From Spirochaetales bacterium (GTDB taxonomy: Bacteria; Spirochaetota; Spirochaetia; UBA9216), in the NCBI GenBank assembly GCA_016839055.1, contig JAEKNX010000005.1, forward strand, positions 266,877-330,876: a stretch of 64,000 nt of DNA. The letters are read 5' to 3'. Positions 55,070 through 63,915 of the stretch are shown here, piece by piece. Both the position numbers and the translations under genes were made by a program. Under the pieces are notes generated by a model that was not told the DNA's origin, did no database searches, and saw only the letters and a program-made list of their open reading frames with translations. How positions within the stretch are numbered: position 1 is the stretch's first letter; every line of letters starts with the position of its first letter.

Positions 55070-55795
55070 ATGTTTGAATACAGAGATGATTATTCTAAAG
55101 GTAAAATTATAAAAAGTTATTGTAATAAATGTCAAAAAGAGATGAATCAGACTGTAGTGAAATCTATAAAAGAAATTTATGAAGAAAATAATGAATATGG
55201 GGTTTCTGGTAGCAGTGATTATCAAATACTAAAATGTCTTGGGTGTGATAGTATTTCTTTTCAGAAAGATTGTTATTTCTCAGAATATCGGGATTATGAT
55301 TCCAATGGTTGTTGGGTTGAGAAATATCCTACATCTAATCAAAATAACTATAAATTGAAAGAATTTGATGATTTGCCATTTAATATTATTCCACTTTATG
55401 AAGAAGTTATAGATAGTTTTAATAATAGTAATTTTATTCTATGTGCCGCAGGAATACGTGCAATATTAGAAGGAATATGTAAAGATAAAAATATTAAAAA
55501 AGGTGAAATTGAAGTTGAAAATAAAAATTGTGAGATAAAAATAAAAAAAAGTACACAGTTATTTGGAAGGATAAAAGGATTGGTTCAAGCGGGAATAATT
55601 ACCAAGAAACATGAAGAAGCATTGCAAGAGCTAAGATTCTTAGGAAATGAATCTTTACATGAAATCACGATACCAAAAAAGAAACATTTATTAATCGCCA
55701 TTGAAATAATTGAACATATGATTATTGATATTTATGATTTACCTTTAAAATTTGAAAAATTGAAAAATGAAAGAGAAAAGAAAATGAACGTATAA
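55070..55795 (+). CDS. DUF4145-domain protein
   Basis: The 241-aa protein has a zinc-type start (CNKCQKE, CLGCD). The DUF4145/HEPN-like pattern follows: LYEEVIDSFNNSNFILCAAGIRAILEGICKDK, LFGRIKGLVQAGIITKKHEEALQELRFLGNESLHE. Members occur alone or next to restriction and defence genes. It shares the first cassette with the 181-aa secreted protein. AT-rich. Confidence 0.75.
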   Translation: MFEYRDDYSKGKIIKSYCNKCQKEMNQTVVKSIKEIYEENNEYGVSGSSDYQILKCLGCDSISFQKDCYFSEYRDYDSNGCWVEKYPTSNQNNYKLKEFDDLPFNIIPLYEEVIDSFNNSNFILCAAGIRAILEGICKDKNIKKGEIEVENKNCEIKIKKSTQLFGRIKGLVQAGIITKKHEEALQELRFLGNESLHEITIPKKKHLLIAIEIIEHMIIDIYDLPLKFEKLKNEREKKMNV

Positions 55796-55935
55796 CAAAT
55801 GATTTAGAGCAGTTTTAACTATCGTAATAATTTTTGTGGAGAAAGAGACATGAAAAATTGAGAAATTGGTTTCGCTGTCAAATACATCCATGTATTTGAC
55901 AAATATATTCTTCAACCAACCAAGAAAGAAACGGC

Positions 55936-56081
55936 ATCTAACAACGGTTAATCGGTTCCGGCCATTCGGCCTCCACCCAAACTGAAGCTTACAAAGAAGC
56001 AGAGCAAGTGCAGTCGGTTTTGCTCTTTGGCAAAACACTCCTTTGGTAGCGCATCAGCTTCGATTAACCTGGACGTTATGT
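55936..56081 (+). repeat. attC-like recombination site 1
   Basis: A 146-bp site with R'' ATCTAAC (55936-55942) and R' GTTATGT (56075-56081). Inner arms are GGTTAATCG (55946-55954) and CGATTAACC (56061-56069). The interior hairpin GTTTTGC/GCAAAAC and the GGCC-x-GGCC motif are also present. These are the standard attC layout (R'', L'', L', R'). It is followed by a 45-base segment repeated after site 2. The rest of 55796-56246 has no gene. Confidence 0.75.
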
Positions 56082-56246
56082 GCAATGAGCCCGACAAGAG
56101 GAAGACGCCCGGACCTCCGGCCGACGGGCGAAGAGTTAATCTATATGTTATGCATATAAAATTTGGTGTAGGTAAATAATAAATATGATTTGCTATTATT
56201 TTTCAGAATGTTATTATATCAATATTACAGTTTGAGGTAGTTCAAT

Positions 56247-56822
56247 ATGAAAAAATTAGCATTAATACTTTTCTTATTCATTATGGTGTCTTCGATTTAT
56301 TCACTAGATTTCCGACGTAATAATTTTGGTGATTCTATACAGAAAATTAAACAAGAGGAAATTTCTACTGGCGATTACAGCGAAGTAGTTGAAGAATCAT
56401 ATACGCGACTTATTTATTATAATGTACCTATCGCAGAAAAGTATATAGCAAATTTAGTGTATCATTTTGAAAAGAATGTTTTTGTTTATGCTTATTATGT
56501 TGTTCATTCCGTGCTCATTGATTCTGAACCTAAAACATTTGATAGAGGTGTCTATTGGATGAATGCATATAATGACCTTTGTTCAAAGCTAAATGAGCTT
56601 TATGGACCTTCATTAAATTTATTTACGGAAATTGAACAAAATCAATTAAAGAAAGTGATCTCTGGTGATGAAATAGTACAAGATTCGTGGCATCTAAATA
56701 ATAAAAATATACGAGTATTTTTGGATCCTAGTATAGAAGGTGTTATAAGTTCTGTTAAAATCCATTATTCAGATGTAAATTACTCATTACCTCCTTTAAC
56801 TATTGAAAATGGTGGTCTTTGA
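56247..56822 (+). CDS. Secreted protein of unknown function
   Basis: The 191-aa protein has a signal peptide (about 20 residues, ending SSIYSLDF) and no recognised domain. It is rich in Tyr and Asn. GAGGTAG precedes the ATG. It is the first gene after attC-like site 1. Confidence 0.6.
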   Translation: MKKLALILFLFIMVSSIYSLDFRRNNFGDSIQKIKQEEISTGDYSEVVEESYTRLIYYNVPIAEKYIANLVYHFEKNVFVYAYYVVHSVLIDSEPKTFDRGVYWMNAYNDLCSKLNELYGPSLNLFTEIEQNQLKKVISGDEIVQDSWHLNNKNIRVFLDPSIEGVISSVKIHYSDVNYSLPPLTIENGGL

Positions 56823-56834
56823 TAAACCGTGAAA

Positions 56835-56939
56835 ATGAATTTGAACAAACTAAATAGAGAACGTAAGCATATTTCAATGATTATTGGAAATTCGATAGGC
56901 TACTTCATAGGCTTTGAAGGAGGAAGAAATCAAATCTAA
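56835..56939 (+). CDS. Tiny ORF ending in the ATCTAAC core (doubtful)
   Basis: A 34-codon frame with a glycine-rich helix (IIGNSIGYFIGFEGG). Its stop codon TAA is part of the ATCTAAC core of the following short hairpin site. No ribosome site was seen. It could be a remnant. Confidence 0.2.
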   Translation: MNLNKLNRERKHISMIIGNSIGYFIGFEGGRNQI

Positions 56940-56972
56940 CTCCGTTGCACGGTCTGGATGTCGGGCGAAGAG
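56934..56972 (+). repeat. Short CCAGACC-type boundary module, degenerate copy
   Basis: ATCTAAC-TCC-GTTGCAC, then GGTCTGGATGTCGGGC and GAAGAG, match the modules at 58751, 60344 and 63148, but the left arm CCAGACC is lost. It sits between two genes of the same cassette interval. Confidence 0.5.
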
Positions 56973-57008
56973 ATAATTTATCTGTGATAAAGAAAAAGAG
57001 AGGTTTAG

Positions 57009-57698
57009 ATGACCAATGGGATAAATGAATTATTAGAGTTATGCAATCAAATAGAAAAAATAACTTTAAATCTTGATGGTGACGAGTATTACGCTGAAAA
57101 ATCTGACATCCTTAATGGCAATATACTATCAATAAAAAGTTATTTAAGGAAATTATATTTATTTGATTTAGTAAAGGATATTGAAGAATTGGACTTATCT
57201 CCAGAAAAATTGATACAAACAATTGAGTACATGAATGGGTTTATAATTCCTACGATACGTAAATCAGTAAATAACTTTGTAGAAGAAAATATCGATAGAA
57301 ATGAGTCTTTCTGGGAATTTATACATCCAAGAATTAAAAACATTTGCATAAGCAGATATCAAAGTGGTCATTATGCCGATGCGGTTGAAAGTGCCCTAAA
57401 AGAAGTGAATAGTTCAGTTAAAGCAATCGTTAAATCTGCAATAGGTGAAGAATTAGATGGGGCAAAGTTGATGGGAAGAGCATTATCGGTTCAGAATCCA
57501 ATAATAAAATTTAATGATCTCGAAAGCGAATCTGATAAAAATATCCAACAAGGATATTTGCAAATATTCCAAGGTGCAATAATAGGCATCAGAAATCCAA
57601 AAGCACACGAAAACATGACAACCGAAAGGAATAAAGCAATTCATTTATTGTTTCTTGCTAGTTTGTTGATGAATAAAATTGATGAACGAATATCTTGA
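57009..57698 (+). CDS. HEPN-fold TIGR02391/Ymh-type protein
   Basis: The 229-aa protein has the TIGR02391 pattern: IHPRIKNICISRYQSGHYADAVESALKEVN, GAKLMGRALS, GYLQIFQGAIIGIRNPKAHEN. R-N-P-K-A-H is a HEPN R-x4-H motif, typical of metal-independent RNases in toxin and abortive-infection systems. AGAGAGG precedes the ATG. It is followed by the Mrr-like nuclease gene. Confidence 0.75.
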   Translation: MTNGINELLELCNQIEKITLNLDGDEYYAEKSDILNGNILSIKSYLRKLYLFDLVKDIEELDLSPEKLIQTIEYMNGFIIPTIRKSVNNFVEENIDRNESFWEFIHPRIKNICISRYQSGHYADAVESALKEVNSSVKAIVKSAIGEELDGAKLMGRALSVQNPIIKFNDLESESDKNIQQGYLQIFQGAIIGIRNPKAHENMTTERNKAIHLLFLASLLMNKIDERIS

Positions 57699-57783
57699 TA
57701 TATTAAAATGATAGCAAAATGGACAGTTTATTGTTAGAATTATATAGATAAGTATAAAAAATGAGAGTGAATGAAGAGAAATA

Positions 57784-58689
57784 ATGGTTAAAAAAATCAA
57801 TTATCAATTGAAAGAATTAATGATTTCCTTATCTGGGGCGTGCTTTTGGTATTGGAATAGTTATTACAGTTTTCTAGATAGCTGCTCTGTGCCGAAGATT
57901 TTACAAAAAAAATATCCAAAGCAATCATATAATAAGTATGAAGTTATGAGGAATATCCTTGAAGAATTAGAAGAGAATAATCAGATCCAAATAATAAATA
58001 ATATAATTTCAAATTTTTATAAGTTACGAAATGCTGTTGATCGTGATTCACTAGATGAAAAAAAAGCTATCAAATTACTCAATGAATTCAGAGAGTTTGT
58101 TGGAGATGATCCAATAGAACAAGAAATTAAAAAAAGGAAAATAGAGGAAGAAAAGGAAAAATACAAAGATAGTGTAGAGGACAATAAAAAACAAAAAAAC
58201 CGCATAAATGAGTTGAATAATTTGTTTATCGAACTGACAACATCTACAAATATTACGCCTCAACAAAGAGGGTATAAATTAGAAGATTTATTCTGTGATC
58301 TTATACAAATAAATGAATTAGATTACTCTAGACCATACAAAACTACAGATGGTGAACAAATTGATGGCCATTTAAAATACGACAAATTTGATTACTTAAT
58401 TGAAGTAAAGTGGGAAGAAGGACCGATAAAACAAAAGGATTTATCAATATTTGATGGTAAAATAAGAGGAAAAGCACAGAGTACTAGAGGTCTTTTTTTA
58501 TCTGCAAATGGGTTTGATGAAAATGCAATTAATAAATTTTCTGGAGATTCCCCTCGGATAATTCTTATAACCGGAGAGGACCTTGCAATAGTACTAAGTG
58601 GACGTGTTCTTTTTTACGATGCATTGAAAGCAAAAGTTGAAGCTATAGTGAGATATGGGAATATCAATTTTCCTCTAAGAAATATCTGA
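57784..58689 (+). CDS. Restriction-endonuclease-like protein (Mrr-type PD-(D/E)XK)
   Basis: The 301-aa protein has a helical, lysine-rich N-terminus (about 1-145) and a C-terminal nuclease domain (about 150-290): QQRGYKLEDLFCDLIQ, GEQIDGHLKYDKFDYLIEVKWE. The Asp and E-V-K are the PD-(D/E)XK active site. It probably cleaves foreign DNA. The start is followed by strong Lys codon use. It is next to the HEPN gene, 86 bases away. Confidence 0.75.
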   Translation: MVKKINYQLKELMISLSGACFWYWNSYYSFLDSCSVPKILQKKYPKQSYNKYEVMRNILEELEENNQIQIINNIISNFYKLRNAVDRDSLDEKKAIKLLNEFREFVGDDPIEQEIKKRKIEEEKEKYKDSVEDNKKQKNRINELNNLFIELTTSTNITPQQRGYKLEDLFCDLIQINELDYSRPYKTTDGEQIDGHLKYDKFDYLIEVKWEEGPIKQKDLSIFDGKIRGKAQSTRGLFLSANGFDENAINKFSGDSPRIILITGEDLAIVLSGRVLFYDALKAKVEAIVRYGNINFPLRNI

Positions 58690-58750
58690 ATCTGATAAAA
58701 GAGTAGAAGAGTCCTGGCATTATCAATGTTCTGCGTTAAGAGTGAAGAAT

Positions 58751-58778
58751 CCAGACCTAACTCCGTTGAACGGTCTGG
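58751..58778 (+). repeat. Short CCAGACC hairpin, upstream of attC-like site 2
   Basis: CCAGACC-N14-GGTCTGG with the interior ACCTAAC-TCC-GTTGAAC, which match RYYYAAC and GTTRRRY. The same 28 bases appear at 63148-63175 upstream of attC-like site 4. Confidence 0.6.
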
Positions 58779-58792
58779 ATGTCAGGCTCAAA

Positions 58793-58941
58793 GCACATAA
58801 CAAGGGTTAAGCGGTTCGGCCATACGGCCTCACCCAAACTGAAGCTTACGAAGAAGTAGAGCAGGGACAGTCGGTTTTGCGCATTCGCAAAACACTCCTT
58901 TGGTTGCACATCAGCTTCGCTTAACCCGGGTCGTTATGTGC
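58793..58941 (+). repeat. attC-like recombination site 2
   Basis: GCACATAAC (58793-58801) and GTTATGTGC (58933-58941) are exact reverse complements. Inner arms GGGTTAAGCG (58804-58813) and CGCTTAACCC (58918-58927) also pair. The hairpin GTTTTGCG/CGCAAAAC lies inside. Outer flanks GTCAGGCTC and GAGCCCGAC pair with one mismatch. A segment shared with site 1 follows to about 58992 and ends in CGGGCGAAGA. The 376-bp gap to the next gene has no other gene. Confidence 0.8.
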
Positions 58942-59066
58942 AATGAGCCCGACAAGAGAAAGACGCCCGGACCTCCGGCCGACGGGCGAAGAAGAAGAGA
59001 GATGTTAAGAGTAACGAAAAAAGTGATGAAAAATAAGTACTATATGATAAATAAGTGAGAAACGAA

Positions 59067-60326
59067 ATGGAATATAAGAATGTCGAGACATTTATTGAAT
59101 ATTTAAAGAATCATATAAGTGATGGAAATTACAAATCAAGAAAAGATGATGTAATGCACTATTATGAAAAAGTAATGAGAGAACAAGCGGTTAAAGTTGA
59201 GAAATTTTCACAAAGTTATGTTCCTACCGATTATCAACTTGATTTACCTATTTATTATATAATGCAGATAGAATTATTTTTAGGAGGTTTTGTTGAATAT
59301 GATAGACCATTTGTTAATCGGATTTTACCTAAAATAGAAGCTTTAGGATCAAGAATAGAAGGACTTCAAAGAGTTGAAAATATAGATTTTAAGATTAATG
59401 AGTTATTAAAAAAGAATAATAAATCGTTCGAAAATTATATTTTCGAACTTTTGGTCGCTAGTTTATATTTAAAAAATGGCTATAGCGATATAGAGATAAT
59501 AAAAGAGACAAGTGAAAAGACACCAGATCTCAGAGTTGGTGACAGATTTGTTGAGTGTAAAAGAAAAATTAAAGAATGTGATTATTCAGTTAAAGAAAGA
59601 CAGTATTGGTATGAACAGTTTCAACCAGTTAGTGATTATTTATTTACCCTTAACAGGTCTCTTGTGTTTAATTGTAATTTTAAAAATGAATTATCAACTT
59701 ATTATTCTGGATATTTATTAAATATTATAAAAAGAATGATAAGTCGTGATCTTGATATTTATGAGAATAATGAAATTAAAGTGGAATTATATGACGTAAA
59801 TTATGAAGGATATAATAATTTAATAAGCAATGAAATTGTACGCGTTGATCAACCTTTGTTTTTTAAGAAATTATTTGGATATGATGATAATGTGAATTGT
59901 GGGATAACACAATTAATGAAGCTAAGATATAAAGATGGATATTATAAAATATCTCCAGAAATTGAGTATGCGAATGCTGGAATTTGGCATTCACTATCAG
60001 AAAATGCTGAAGATAAAAAGATGATAAGTATTAAGAATAATATTGTAAAAGCGATTCGCCAAATACCTAAATCAGAAATTAGTAGTATACATTTATGTTA
60101 TGAATCATATAACGGTAAAAATGTTGAAAATGGTATAAAGGGCAAAGCACAGGAATTTGTTAAAAATATGGACGCTGATGGAAGATTTATCACAAATTTA
60201 TACTTGCATATTTTGAGGCCAATATCTAACGATGAATACCCTGGGGAGTTTGAGGAAGATTGCATTGAATTTCATATAGATGGATATGAAAACCATATTG
60301 AACCATACTTATTGAACTACACATAA
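59067..60326 (+). CDS. PD-(D/E)XK nuclease-like protein of unknown family
   Basis: The start at 59067 gives 419 residues. A GTG at 59055 is an alternative. A helical N-terminal part is followed by FENYIFELLVASLYLKNGY and KTPDLRVGDRFVECKRK, a PD-(D/E)XK-like active site (D-x7-E-C-K). The C-terminal half is unassigned. It shares the cassette interval with the TIGR04141-type gene downstream. Confidence 0.65.
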   Translation: MEYKNVETFIEYLKNHISDGNYKSRKDDVMHYYEKVMREQAVKVEKFSQSYVPTDYQLDLPIYYIMQIELFLGGFVEYDRPFVNRILPKIEALGSRIEGLQRVENIDFKINELLKKNNKSFENYIFELLVASLYLKNGYSDIEIIKETSEKTPDLRVGDRFVECKRKIKECDYSVKERQYWYEQFQPVSDYLFTLNRSLVFNCNFKNELSTYYSGYLLNIIKRMISRDLDIYENNEIKVELYDVNYEGYNNLISNEIVRVDQPLFFKKLFGYDDNVNCGITQLMKLRYKDGYYKISPEIEYANAGIWHSLSENAEDKKMISIKNNIVKAIRQIPKSEISSIHLCYESYNGKNVENGIKGKAQEFVKNMDADGRFITNLYLHILRPISNDEYPGEFEEDCIEFHIDGYENHIEPYLLNYT

Positions 60327-60343
60327 TAATATATTGGGAGTAT

Positions 60344-60371
60344 TTGAACGTTCTGGATGTCGGGCGAAGAG
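60344..60371 (+). repeat. Short boundary module, truncated copy
   Basis: TTGAACGTTCTGGATGTCGG followed by GCGAAGAG matches the right half of the CCAGACC modules. The left half is missing. It lies between the nuclease-like gene and the TIGR04141-type gene. Confidence 0.5.
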
Positions 60372-60408
60372 ATAATATGTATGTTATCTATAAGAAAATG
60401 GAGGATAA

Positions 60409-62097
60409 ATGAATAATTTTACAATTTATCTTATTAAGGATTCTTATGAGTTTATAGAAAGGTATGATCTGATTGATGGAAAAGTTGTTGAAAATATGAA
60501 TAGTGTTTTTAATGATGGTGTAACTGCAAGTAGAAGTGTATCTGTCGAACAATATATCTCTAAGAAAAAGTATGAAATAAGAAGAGTAAAACGATCCTCC
60601 GCAAAAGAATTGATCTATTTTCGAGAGACAAATAACCCAAATCCTTGGTGGAAAATATTTTGGGATATACCAGAGAATTTAGAGAATAAATCTACTGACA
60701 TTATAATTTTTAAAAATTTAAATGGTAAAAAAGTGGTAATAGTTCATGGTCATGGAAGGTTTCTAATTAATCCTTTATCAATTGTATATGATTTTGGATT
60801 AAGAACAGCATTGAATTTATTAGATGAGAATAAAATCAAATCAGCTGATGTTTTTACACCATCAGAGATAGCTCTCAGAACGAGGAAGCAATCAGGGAAA
60901 AGTACAAATTTTGATGAATATGATATTAATATATATACCTCATTATTGAAGAGCATAACAGGAAAGGTTAATGAAAAATATAGTATGTATTTCAAAAACA
61001 TCGATGGAGCTGATAGTATAAAATTTACTTTTAATAGTCATAAGGATGATTTATTTGAAGTAATAGAAGAGCTTATAAGAATATATACACTTCAGGATTA
61101 TAAGAATAAAGGATATGAATGGATTGATAATTTTCGAATAATTAAAGATAAAGGAATGATTAGTATCCTTGATAAAAATTTGGTAGAACAGATCAATTGT
61201 TTTAATAATGACGTTGTTTTAATGTATCCTGAAATAATTGAACGAAATGTTCCAGTTTTTTATCGATATTCAGGGTTCAACTACCATCATCGGGATGAAA
61301 GTAAGTATCCAGAATTAGATATTGAAGAACAGTACTATTATAGATTAAAAAAATATGGTTTAACAGTAACGCTAGAAGATTTAAAAGCCCAACAAGTTGT
61401 TTCTTGTGATATGACTAATGCTAAAGATTTATTTTCTCATAAAATTTATCAATGTATATATTATGATTTCTATCATAAAAGAGCACATTTTTTTATTGAA
61501 AATGGAGAATGGTATAGAGTTGATGATGGTTTTATTAAAGATATAAAAAGATCAATTGAAGATGTAGTGCTAAAAAGTAGAAAATATGATTTTCAATATA
61601 ATAAAGTAGCAATTACAGATTCTGCAATTAATGAAAGGAAAAATAAAGAGTATATTTTTAATAAAGAACTTACCGATTTTATTAACGAAGTTGAATTAGC
61701 TGAAGTTCTTGATACAAAACTAATTAATAAAATAGAGGTGTGTGATGTAATAATTAAGTCAAATGATGAAATTATATTATTACATAATAAATATAAGTAT
61801 GGTTCCAGTGCATTAAGTCATTTATTTAGTCAAGGTTATGTATCAGCCGCGAATTTAGCAGAAAACGAATTCCGTAAGAAGGCGAATACAATAATTAAAA
61901 ATCAAGAAATGAAATTTGATGTAAGTGAAAATTATAGTAGGAGTAAATATACAGTTGCATATGGCATTATTGGTAAAAAGAATAAATCCGGTGAAATTAC
62001 TATCCCACTTTTTAGTATGATAAATTTAAATATGTTTAGAAAATCATTAAAAACACTCGGTTATAAAGTAGAAGTAATCTTTTTTGAGGTTATTTGA
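60409..62097 (+). CDS. TIGR04141/DUF6119-family protein
   Basis: The 562-aa protein has the family features: VVIVHGHGRFLINP, DFGLRTALNLLDENKIKSADVFTPSE, QSGKSTNFDEYDIN, and a C-terminal KIEVCDVIIKSNDEIILLHNKYKYGSSALSHLFSQGYVSAANL. Members are sporadically distributed and found in defence islands. No confirmed function is known to me. GGAGG precedes the ATG. With the neighbouring nuclease it may form a two-gene defence system. Confidence 0.75.
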   Translation: MNNFTIYLIKDSYEFIERYDLIDGKVVENMNSVFNDGVTASRSVSVEQYISKKKYEIRRVKRSSAKELIYFRETNNPNPWWKIFWDIPENLENKSTDIIIFKNLNGKKVVIVHGHGRFLINPLSIVYDFGLRTALNLLDENKIKSADVFTPSEIALRTRKQSGKSTNFDEYDINIYTSLLKSITGKVNEKYSMYFKNIDGADSIKFTFNSHKDDLFEVIEELIRIYTLQDYKNKGYEWIDNFRIIKDKGMISILDKNLVEQINCFNNDVVLMYPEIIERNVPVFYRYSGFNYHHRDESKYPELDIEEQYYYRLKKYGLTVTLEDLKAQQVVSCDMTNAKDLFSHKIYQCIYYDFYHKRAHFFIENGEWYRVDDGFIKDIKRSIEDVVLKSRKYDFQYNKVAITDSAINERKNKEYIFNKELTDFINEVELAEVLDTKLINKIEVCDVIIKSNDEIILLHNKYKYGSSALSHLFSQGYVSAANLAENEFRKKANTIIKNQEMKFDVSENYSRSKYTVAYGIIGKKNKSGEITIPLFSMINLNMFRKSLKTLGYKVEVIFFEVI

Positions 62098-62111
62098 ATA
62101 TTGAAAACTAT

Positions 62112-62228
62112 AGATAACAAAAGATTTGGAGCAGTCTTTGCTATTGTCACGGTAATTTTGCTTGCGCAAAAACCGTGCCAATGCCCTCTAAGACTCGGGC
62201 CGCTAAGCAGCTCAAATCGTCGTTATGT
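62112..62228 (+). repeat. attC-like recombination site 3
   Basis: AGATAAC (62112-62118) and GTTATGT (62222-62228). Inner arms GATTTGGAGC (62123-62132) and GCTCAAATC (62210-62218) pair with one extra G in the left arm, the extrahelical base expected of attC. Inside are CACGGT/ACCGTG and TTTTGC/GCAAAA. Confidence 0.75.
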
Positions 62229-62341
62229 GTAATAAAATGTGTAATAATATCTTTTAGCAACTTAAATGCTTATGTGGGTCAGTTGATGATATAATGAATA
62301 AAATGGGTTTTGAAATATTTTAAAAATATTAGAGGCATAAA

Positions 62342-63064
62342 ATGTATGAATTAAAATTACATGTAAATTCTAAGACAAAGAGCCCAAATGTCGTGGATAT
62401 AATTAAATTATCTAAGAAAATTGGATTTGATGTAAATGTTGATGATGAAAGATTATATGTTGTAAAAACAGATAAATTTGACAAAAGTTTTGTAAGATTA
62501 GTAGTTCTATCAAGAGAATTAAAAGGAACAAAATTATTATTGAATGATATTGAGATTAAAAATATTGATTCAATAATGAATATTTATTCATGTAAAAGGG
62601 AAAAATTTTGTAAAGGTGAATGTGAGTATATAAATTACAAATGGCAATTTCTTATAGACGTATTACTTGCTGAAAATATTGATGAAATAATAAAAAAATA
62701 TGAAATGTTTCACCCCATTGATGAAAGATTGTTCAATTTGGAAGAGTATCCAAATATCATAATAACTTCTGATGATGAAGTGATGAAAATAAGAAAATCA
62801 GAACTTATAGGAAATTTTGAAGGATATTCTCATAATATTGAATTACTCTGTAGTGTTTTTAAGAAAGAAATTTATATTAATAAACTAATAAATTTGCCTG
62901 AAGAAATATTATTAAAAAAAGTTTCTTATTCTAAATCTAAAGAATATAAAGAAAAAGAAGAGATGGAGCAAGGATTACAAAATCTTGAAATGATAATTGA
63001 GAAATTTGGAGATGAATTTGAGAAGAGATTAAGGAAAGTTTTGGATGATTATTTAAAGAAATAG
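62342..63064 (+). CDS. Protein of unknown function
   Basis: The 240-aa protein has no recognised family. It contains CKREKFCKGECEY (three cysteines) near residue 82 and a Lys/Glu-rich C-terminal coiled coil. AGAGG precedes the ATG. It is the single gene of the cassette between attC-like sites 3 and 4. Confidence 0.55.
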   Translation: MYELKLHVNSKTKSPNVVDIIKLSKKIGFDVNVDDERLYVVKTDKFDKSFVRLVVLSRELKGTKLLLNDIEIKNIDSIMNIYSCKREKFCKGECEYINYKWQFLIDVLLAENIDEIIKKYEMFHPIDERLFNLEEYPNIIITSDDEVMKIRKSELIGNFEGYSHNIELLCSVFKKEIYINKLINLPEEILLKKVSYSKSKEYKEKEEMEQGLQNLEMIIEKFGDEFEKRLRKVLDDYLKK

Positions 63065-63147
63065 CTTTAAAAGCTTAAGAAGGAAATTAAAATTATTATG
63101 GATGAAGATAGATTAAAAAGTAAAACCTGAGAATATAAATGAAGAAT

Positions 63148-63175
63148 CCAGACCTAACTCCGTTGAACGGTCTGG
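63148..63175 (+). repeat. Short CCAGACC hairpin, upstream of attC-like site 4
   Basis: Identical to 58751-58778: CCAGACC-N14-GGTCTGG with ACCTAAC and GTTGAAC inside. It is followed by GTCGGGCTCAAAGCACATAAC-type sequence leading into the next attC. Confidence 0.6.
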
Positions 63176-63191
63176 ATGTCGGGCTCAAAGC

Positions 63192-63285
63192 ACATAACAC
63201 GGGGTATTTGCGCTCCGCATTCGCTTCGCGGCCTACGGCACATTTGCCCTGCGGGCAAACGTCATATACCCCGGGAACGTTATAT
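63192..63285 (+). repeat. attC-like recombination site 4
   Basis: ACATAAC (63192-63198) and GTTATAT (63279-63285). Inner arms GGGGTATTTG (63201-63210) and CATATACCCC (63263-63272) pair with one mismatch. TTTGCCC/GGGCAAA forms an internal hairpin. At 94 bp it is the shortest of the four. Confidence 0.7.
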
Positions 63286-63359
63286 GAAATACTTGAGCGG
63301 CGGGAATTTGGCACTCGCCGTCCTGGCTCGTGAAGAGGAAGAAGAAAGGAGATGAAATA

Positions 63360-63602
63360 ATGAAACTGAATGAAGACAACAAAACATATCATTTAGGATT
63401 CATGGGTTTTATGGGAATGATTGGAATGCAAGGATTTTCATTACATAATCCTTGGTTTTTTCTAGGCTATTGTTTTTTTGCTTATTTCTTTTATTTTAGA
63501 CTAGCACCTGGAAAATGGAGTAATTTAAAATATTTAGGTTTGTTGTCTATAGTCGGACCAATTGTGACAATATTAGGTGTATTGAAGGTTTTTACGGTAT
63601 GA
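63360..63602 (+). CDS. Small membrane protein (DUF3796-like)
   Basis: The start at 63360 with AAAGGAG upstream gives 80 residues. An upstream in-frame ATG at 63330 is less likely. It has three hydrophobic segments and the pattern YHLGFMGFMGMIGMQGFSLHNPWFF resembling DUF3796. Function unknown. Confidence 0.6.
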   Translation: MKLNEDNKTYHLGFMGFMGMIGMQGFSLHNPWFFLGYCFFAYFFYFRLAPGKWSNLKYLGLLSIVGPIVTILGVLKVFTV

Positions 63603-63671
63603 GGATCCAATAGCAGCAAGACATCACCTAATACATGGTTATTTAAAATAATTGGTCTGGCAGGAATAAGA

Positions 63672-63846
63672 CACTCGCCGTTCTGGCTCGTGAAGAGGAA
63701 GAAAAAGAGGAAGAATTTTCCAGTTTGTGGGATACAGTTTGATAAATGATCAGAATATTTCTTTGATTAAATATTATTCGTAATACTTTTGGAGAAAAAA
63801 AAGAAAAAGAAAAATGATCTTCCAGTTTGTGAGATACAGTTTGATA
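63672..63846 (+). repeat. Repeated cassette-end sequences without a gene
   Basis: CACTCGCCGTTCTGGCTCGT at 63672 repeats 63312 with one mismatch over 32 bp. A 27-bp repeat starting TTCCAGTTTGTG occurs at 63718-63744 and 63820-63846 with one mismatch, 102 bp apart. The first may mark another cassette start. No gene is seen in 63603-64000. Confidence 0.55.
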
Positions 63847-63915
63847 ATGATTAAAATAATCGTCTGGTAAAAGATTATCTCGATTCATTTTTGAGAACTG
63901 GTTGTTTGAAGAAAT

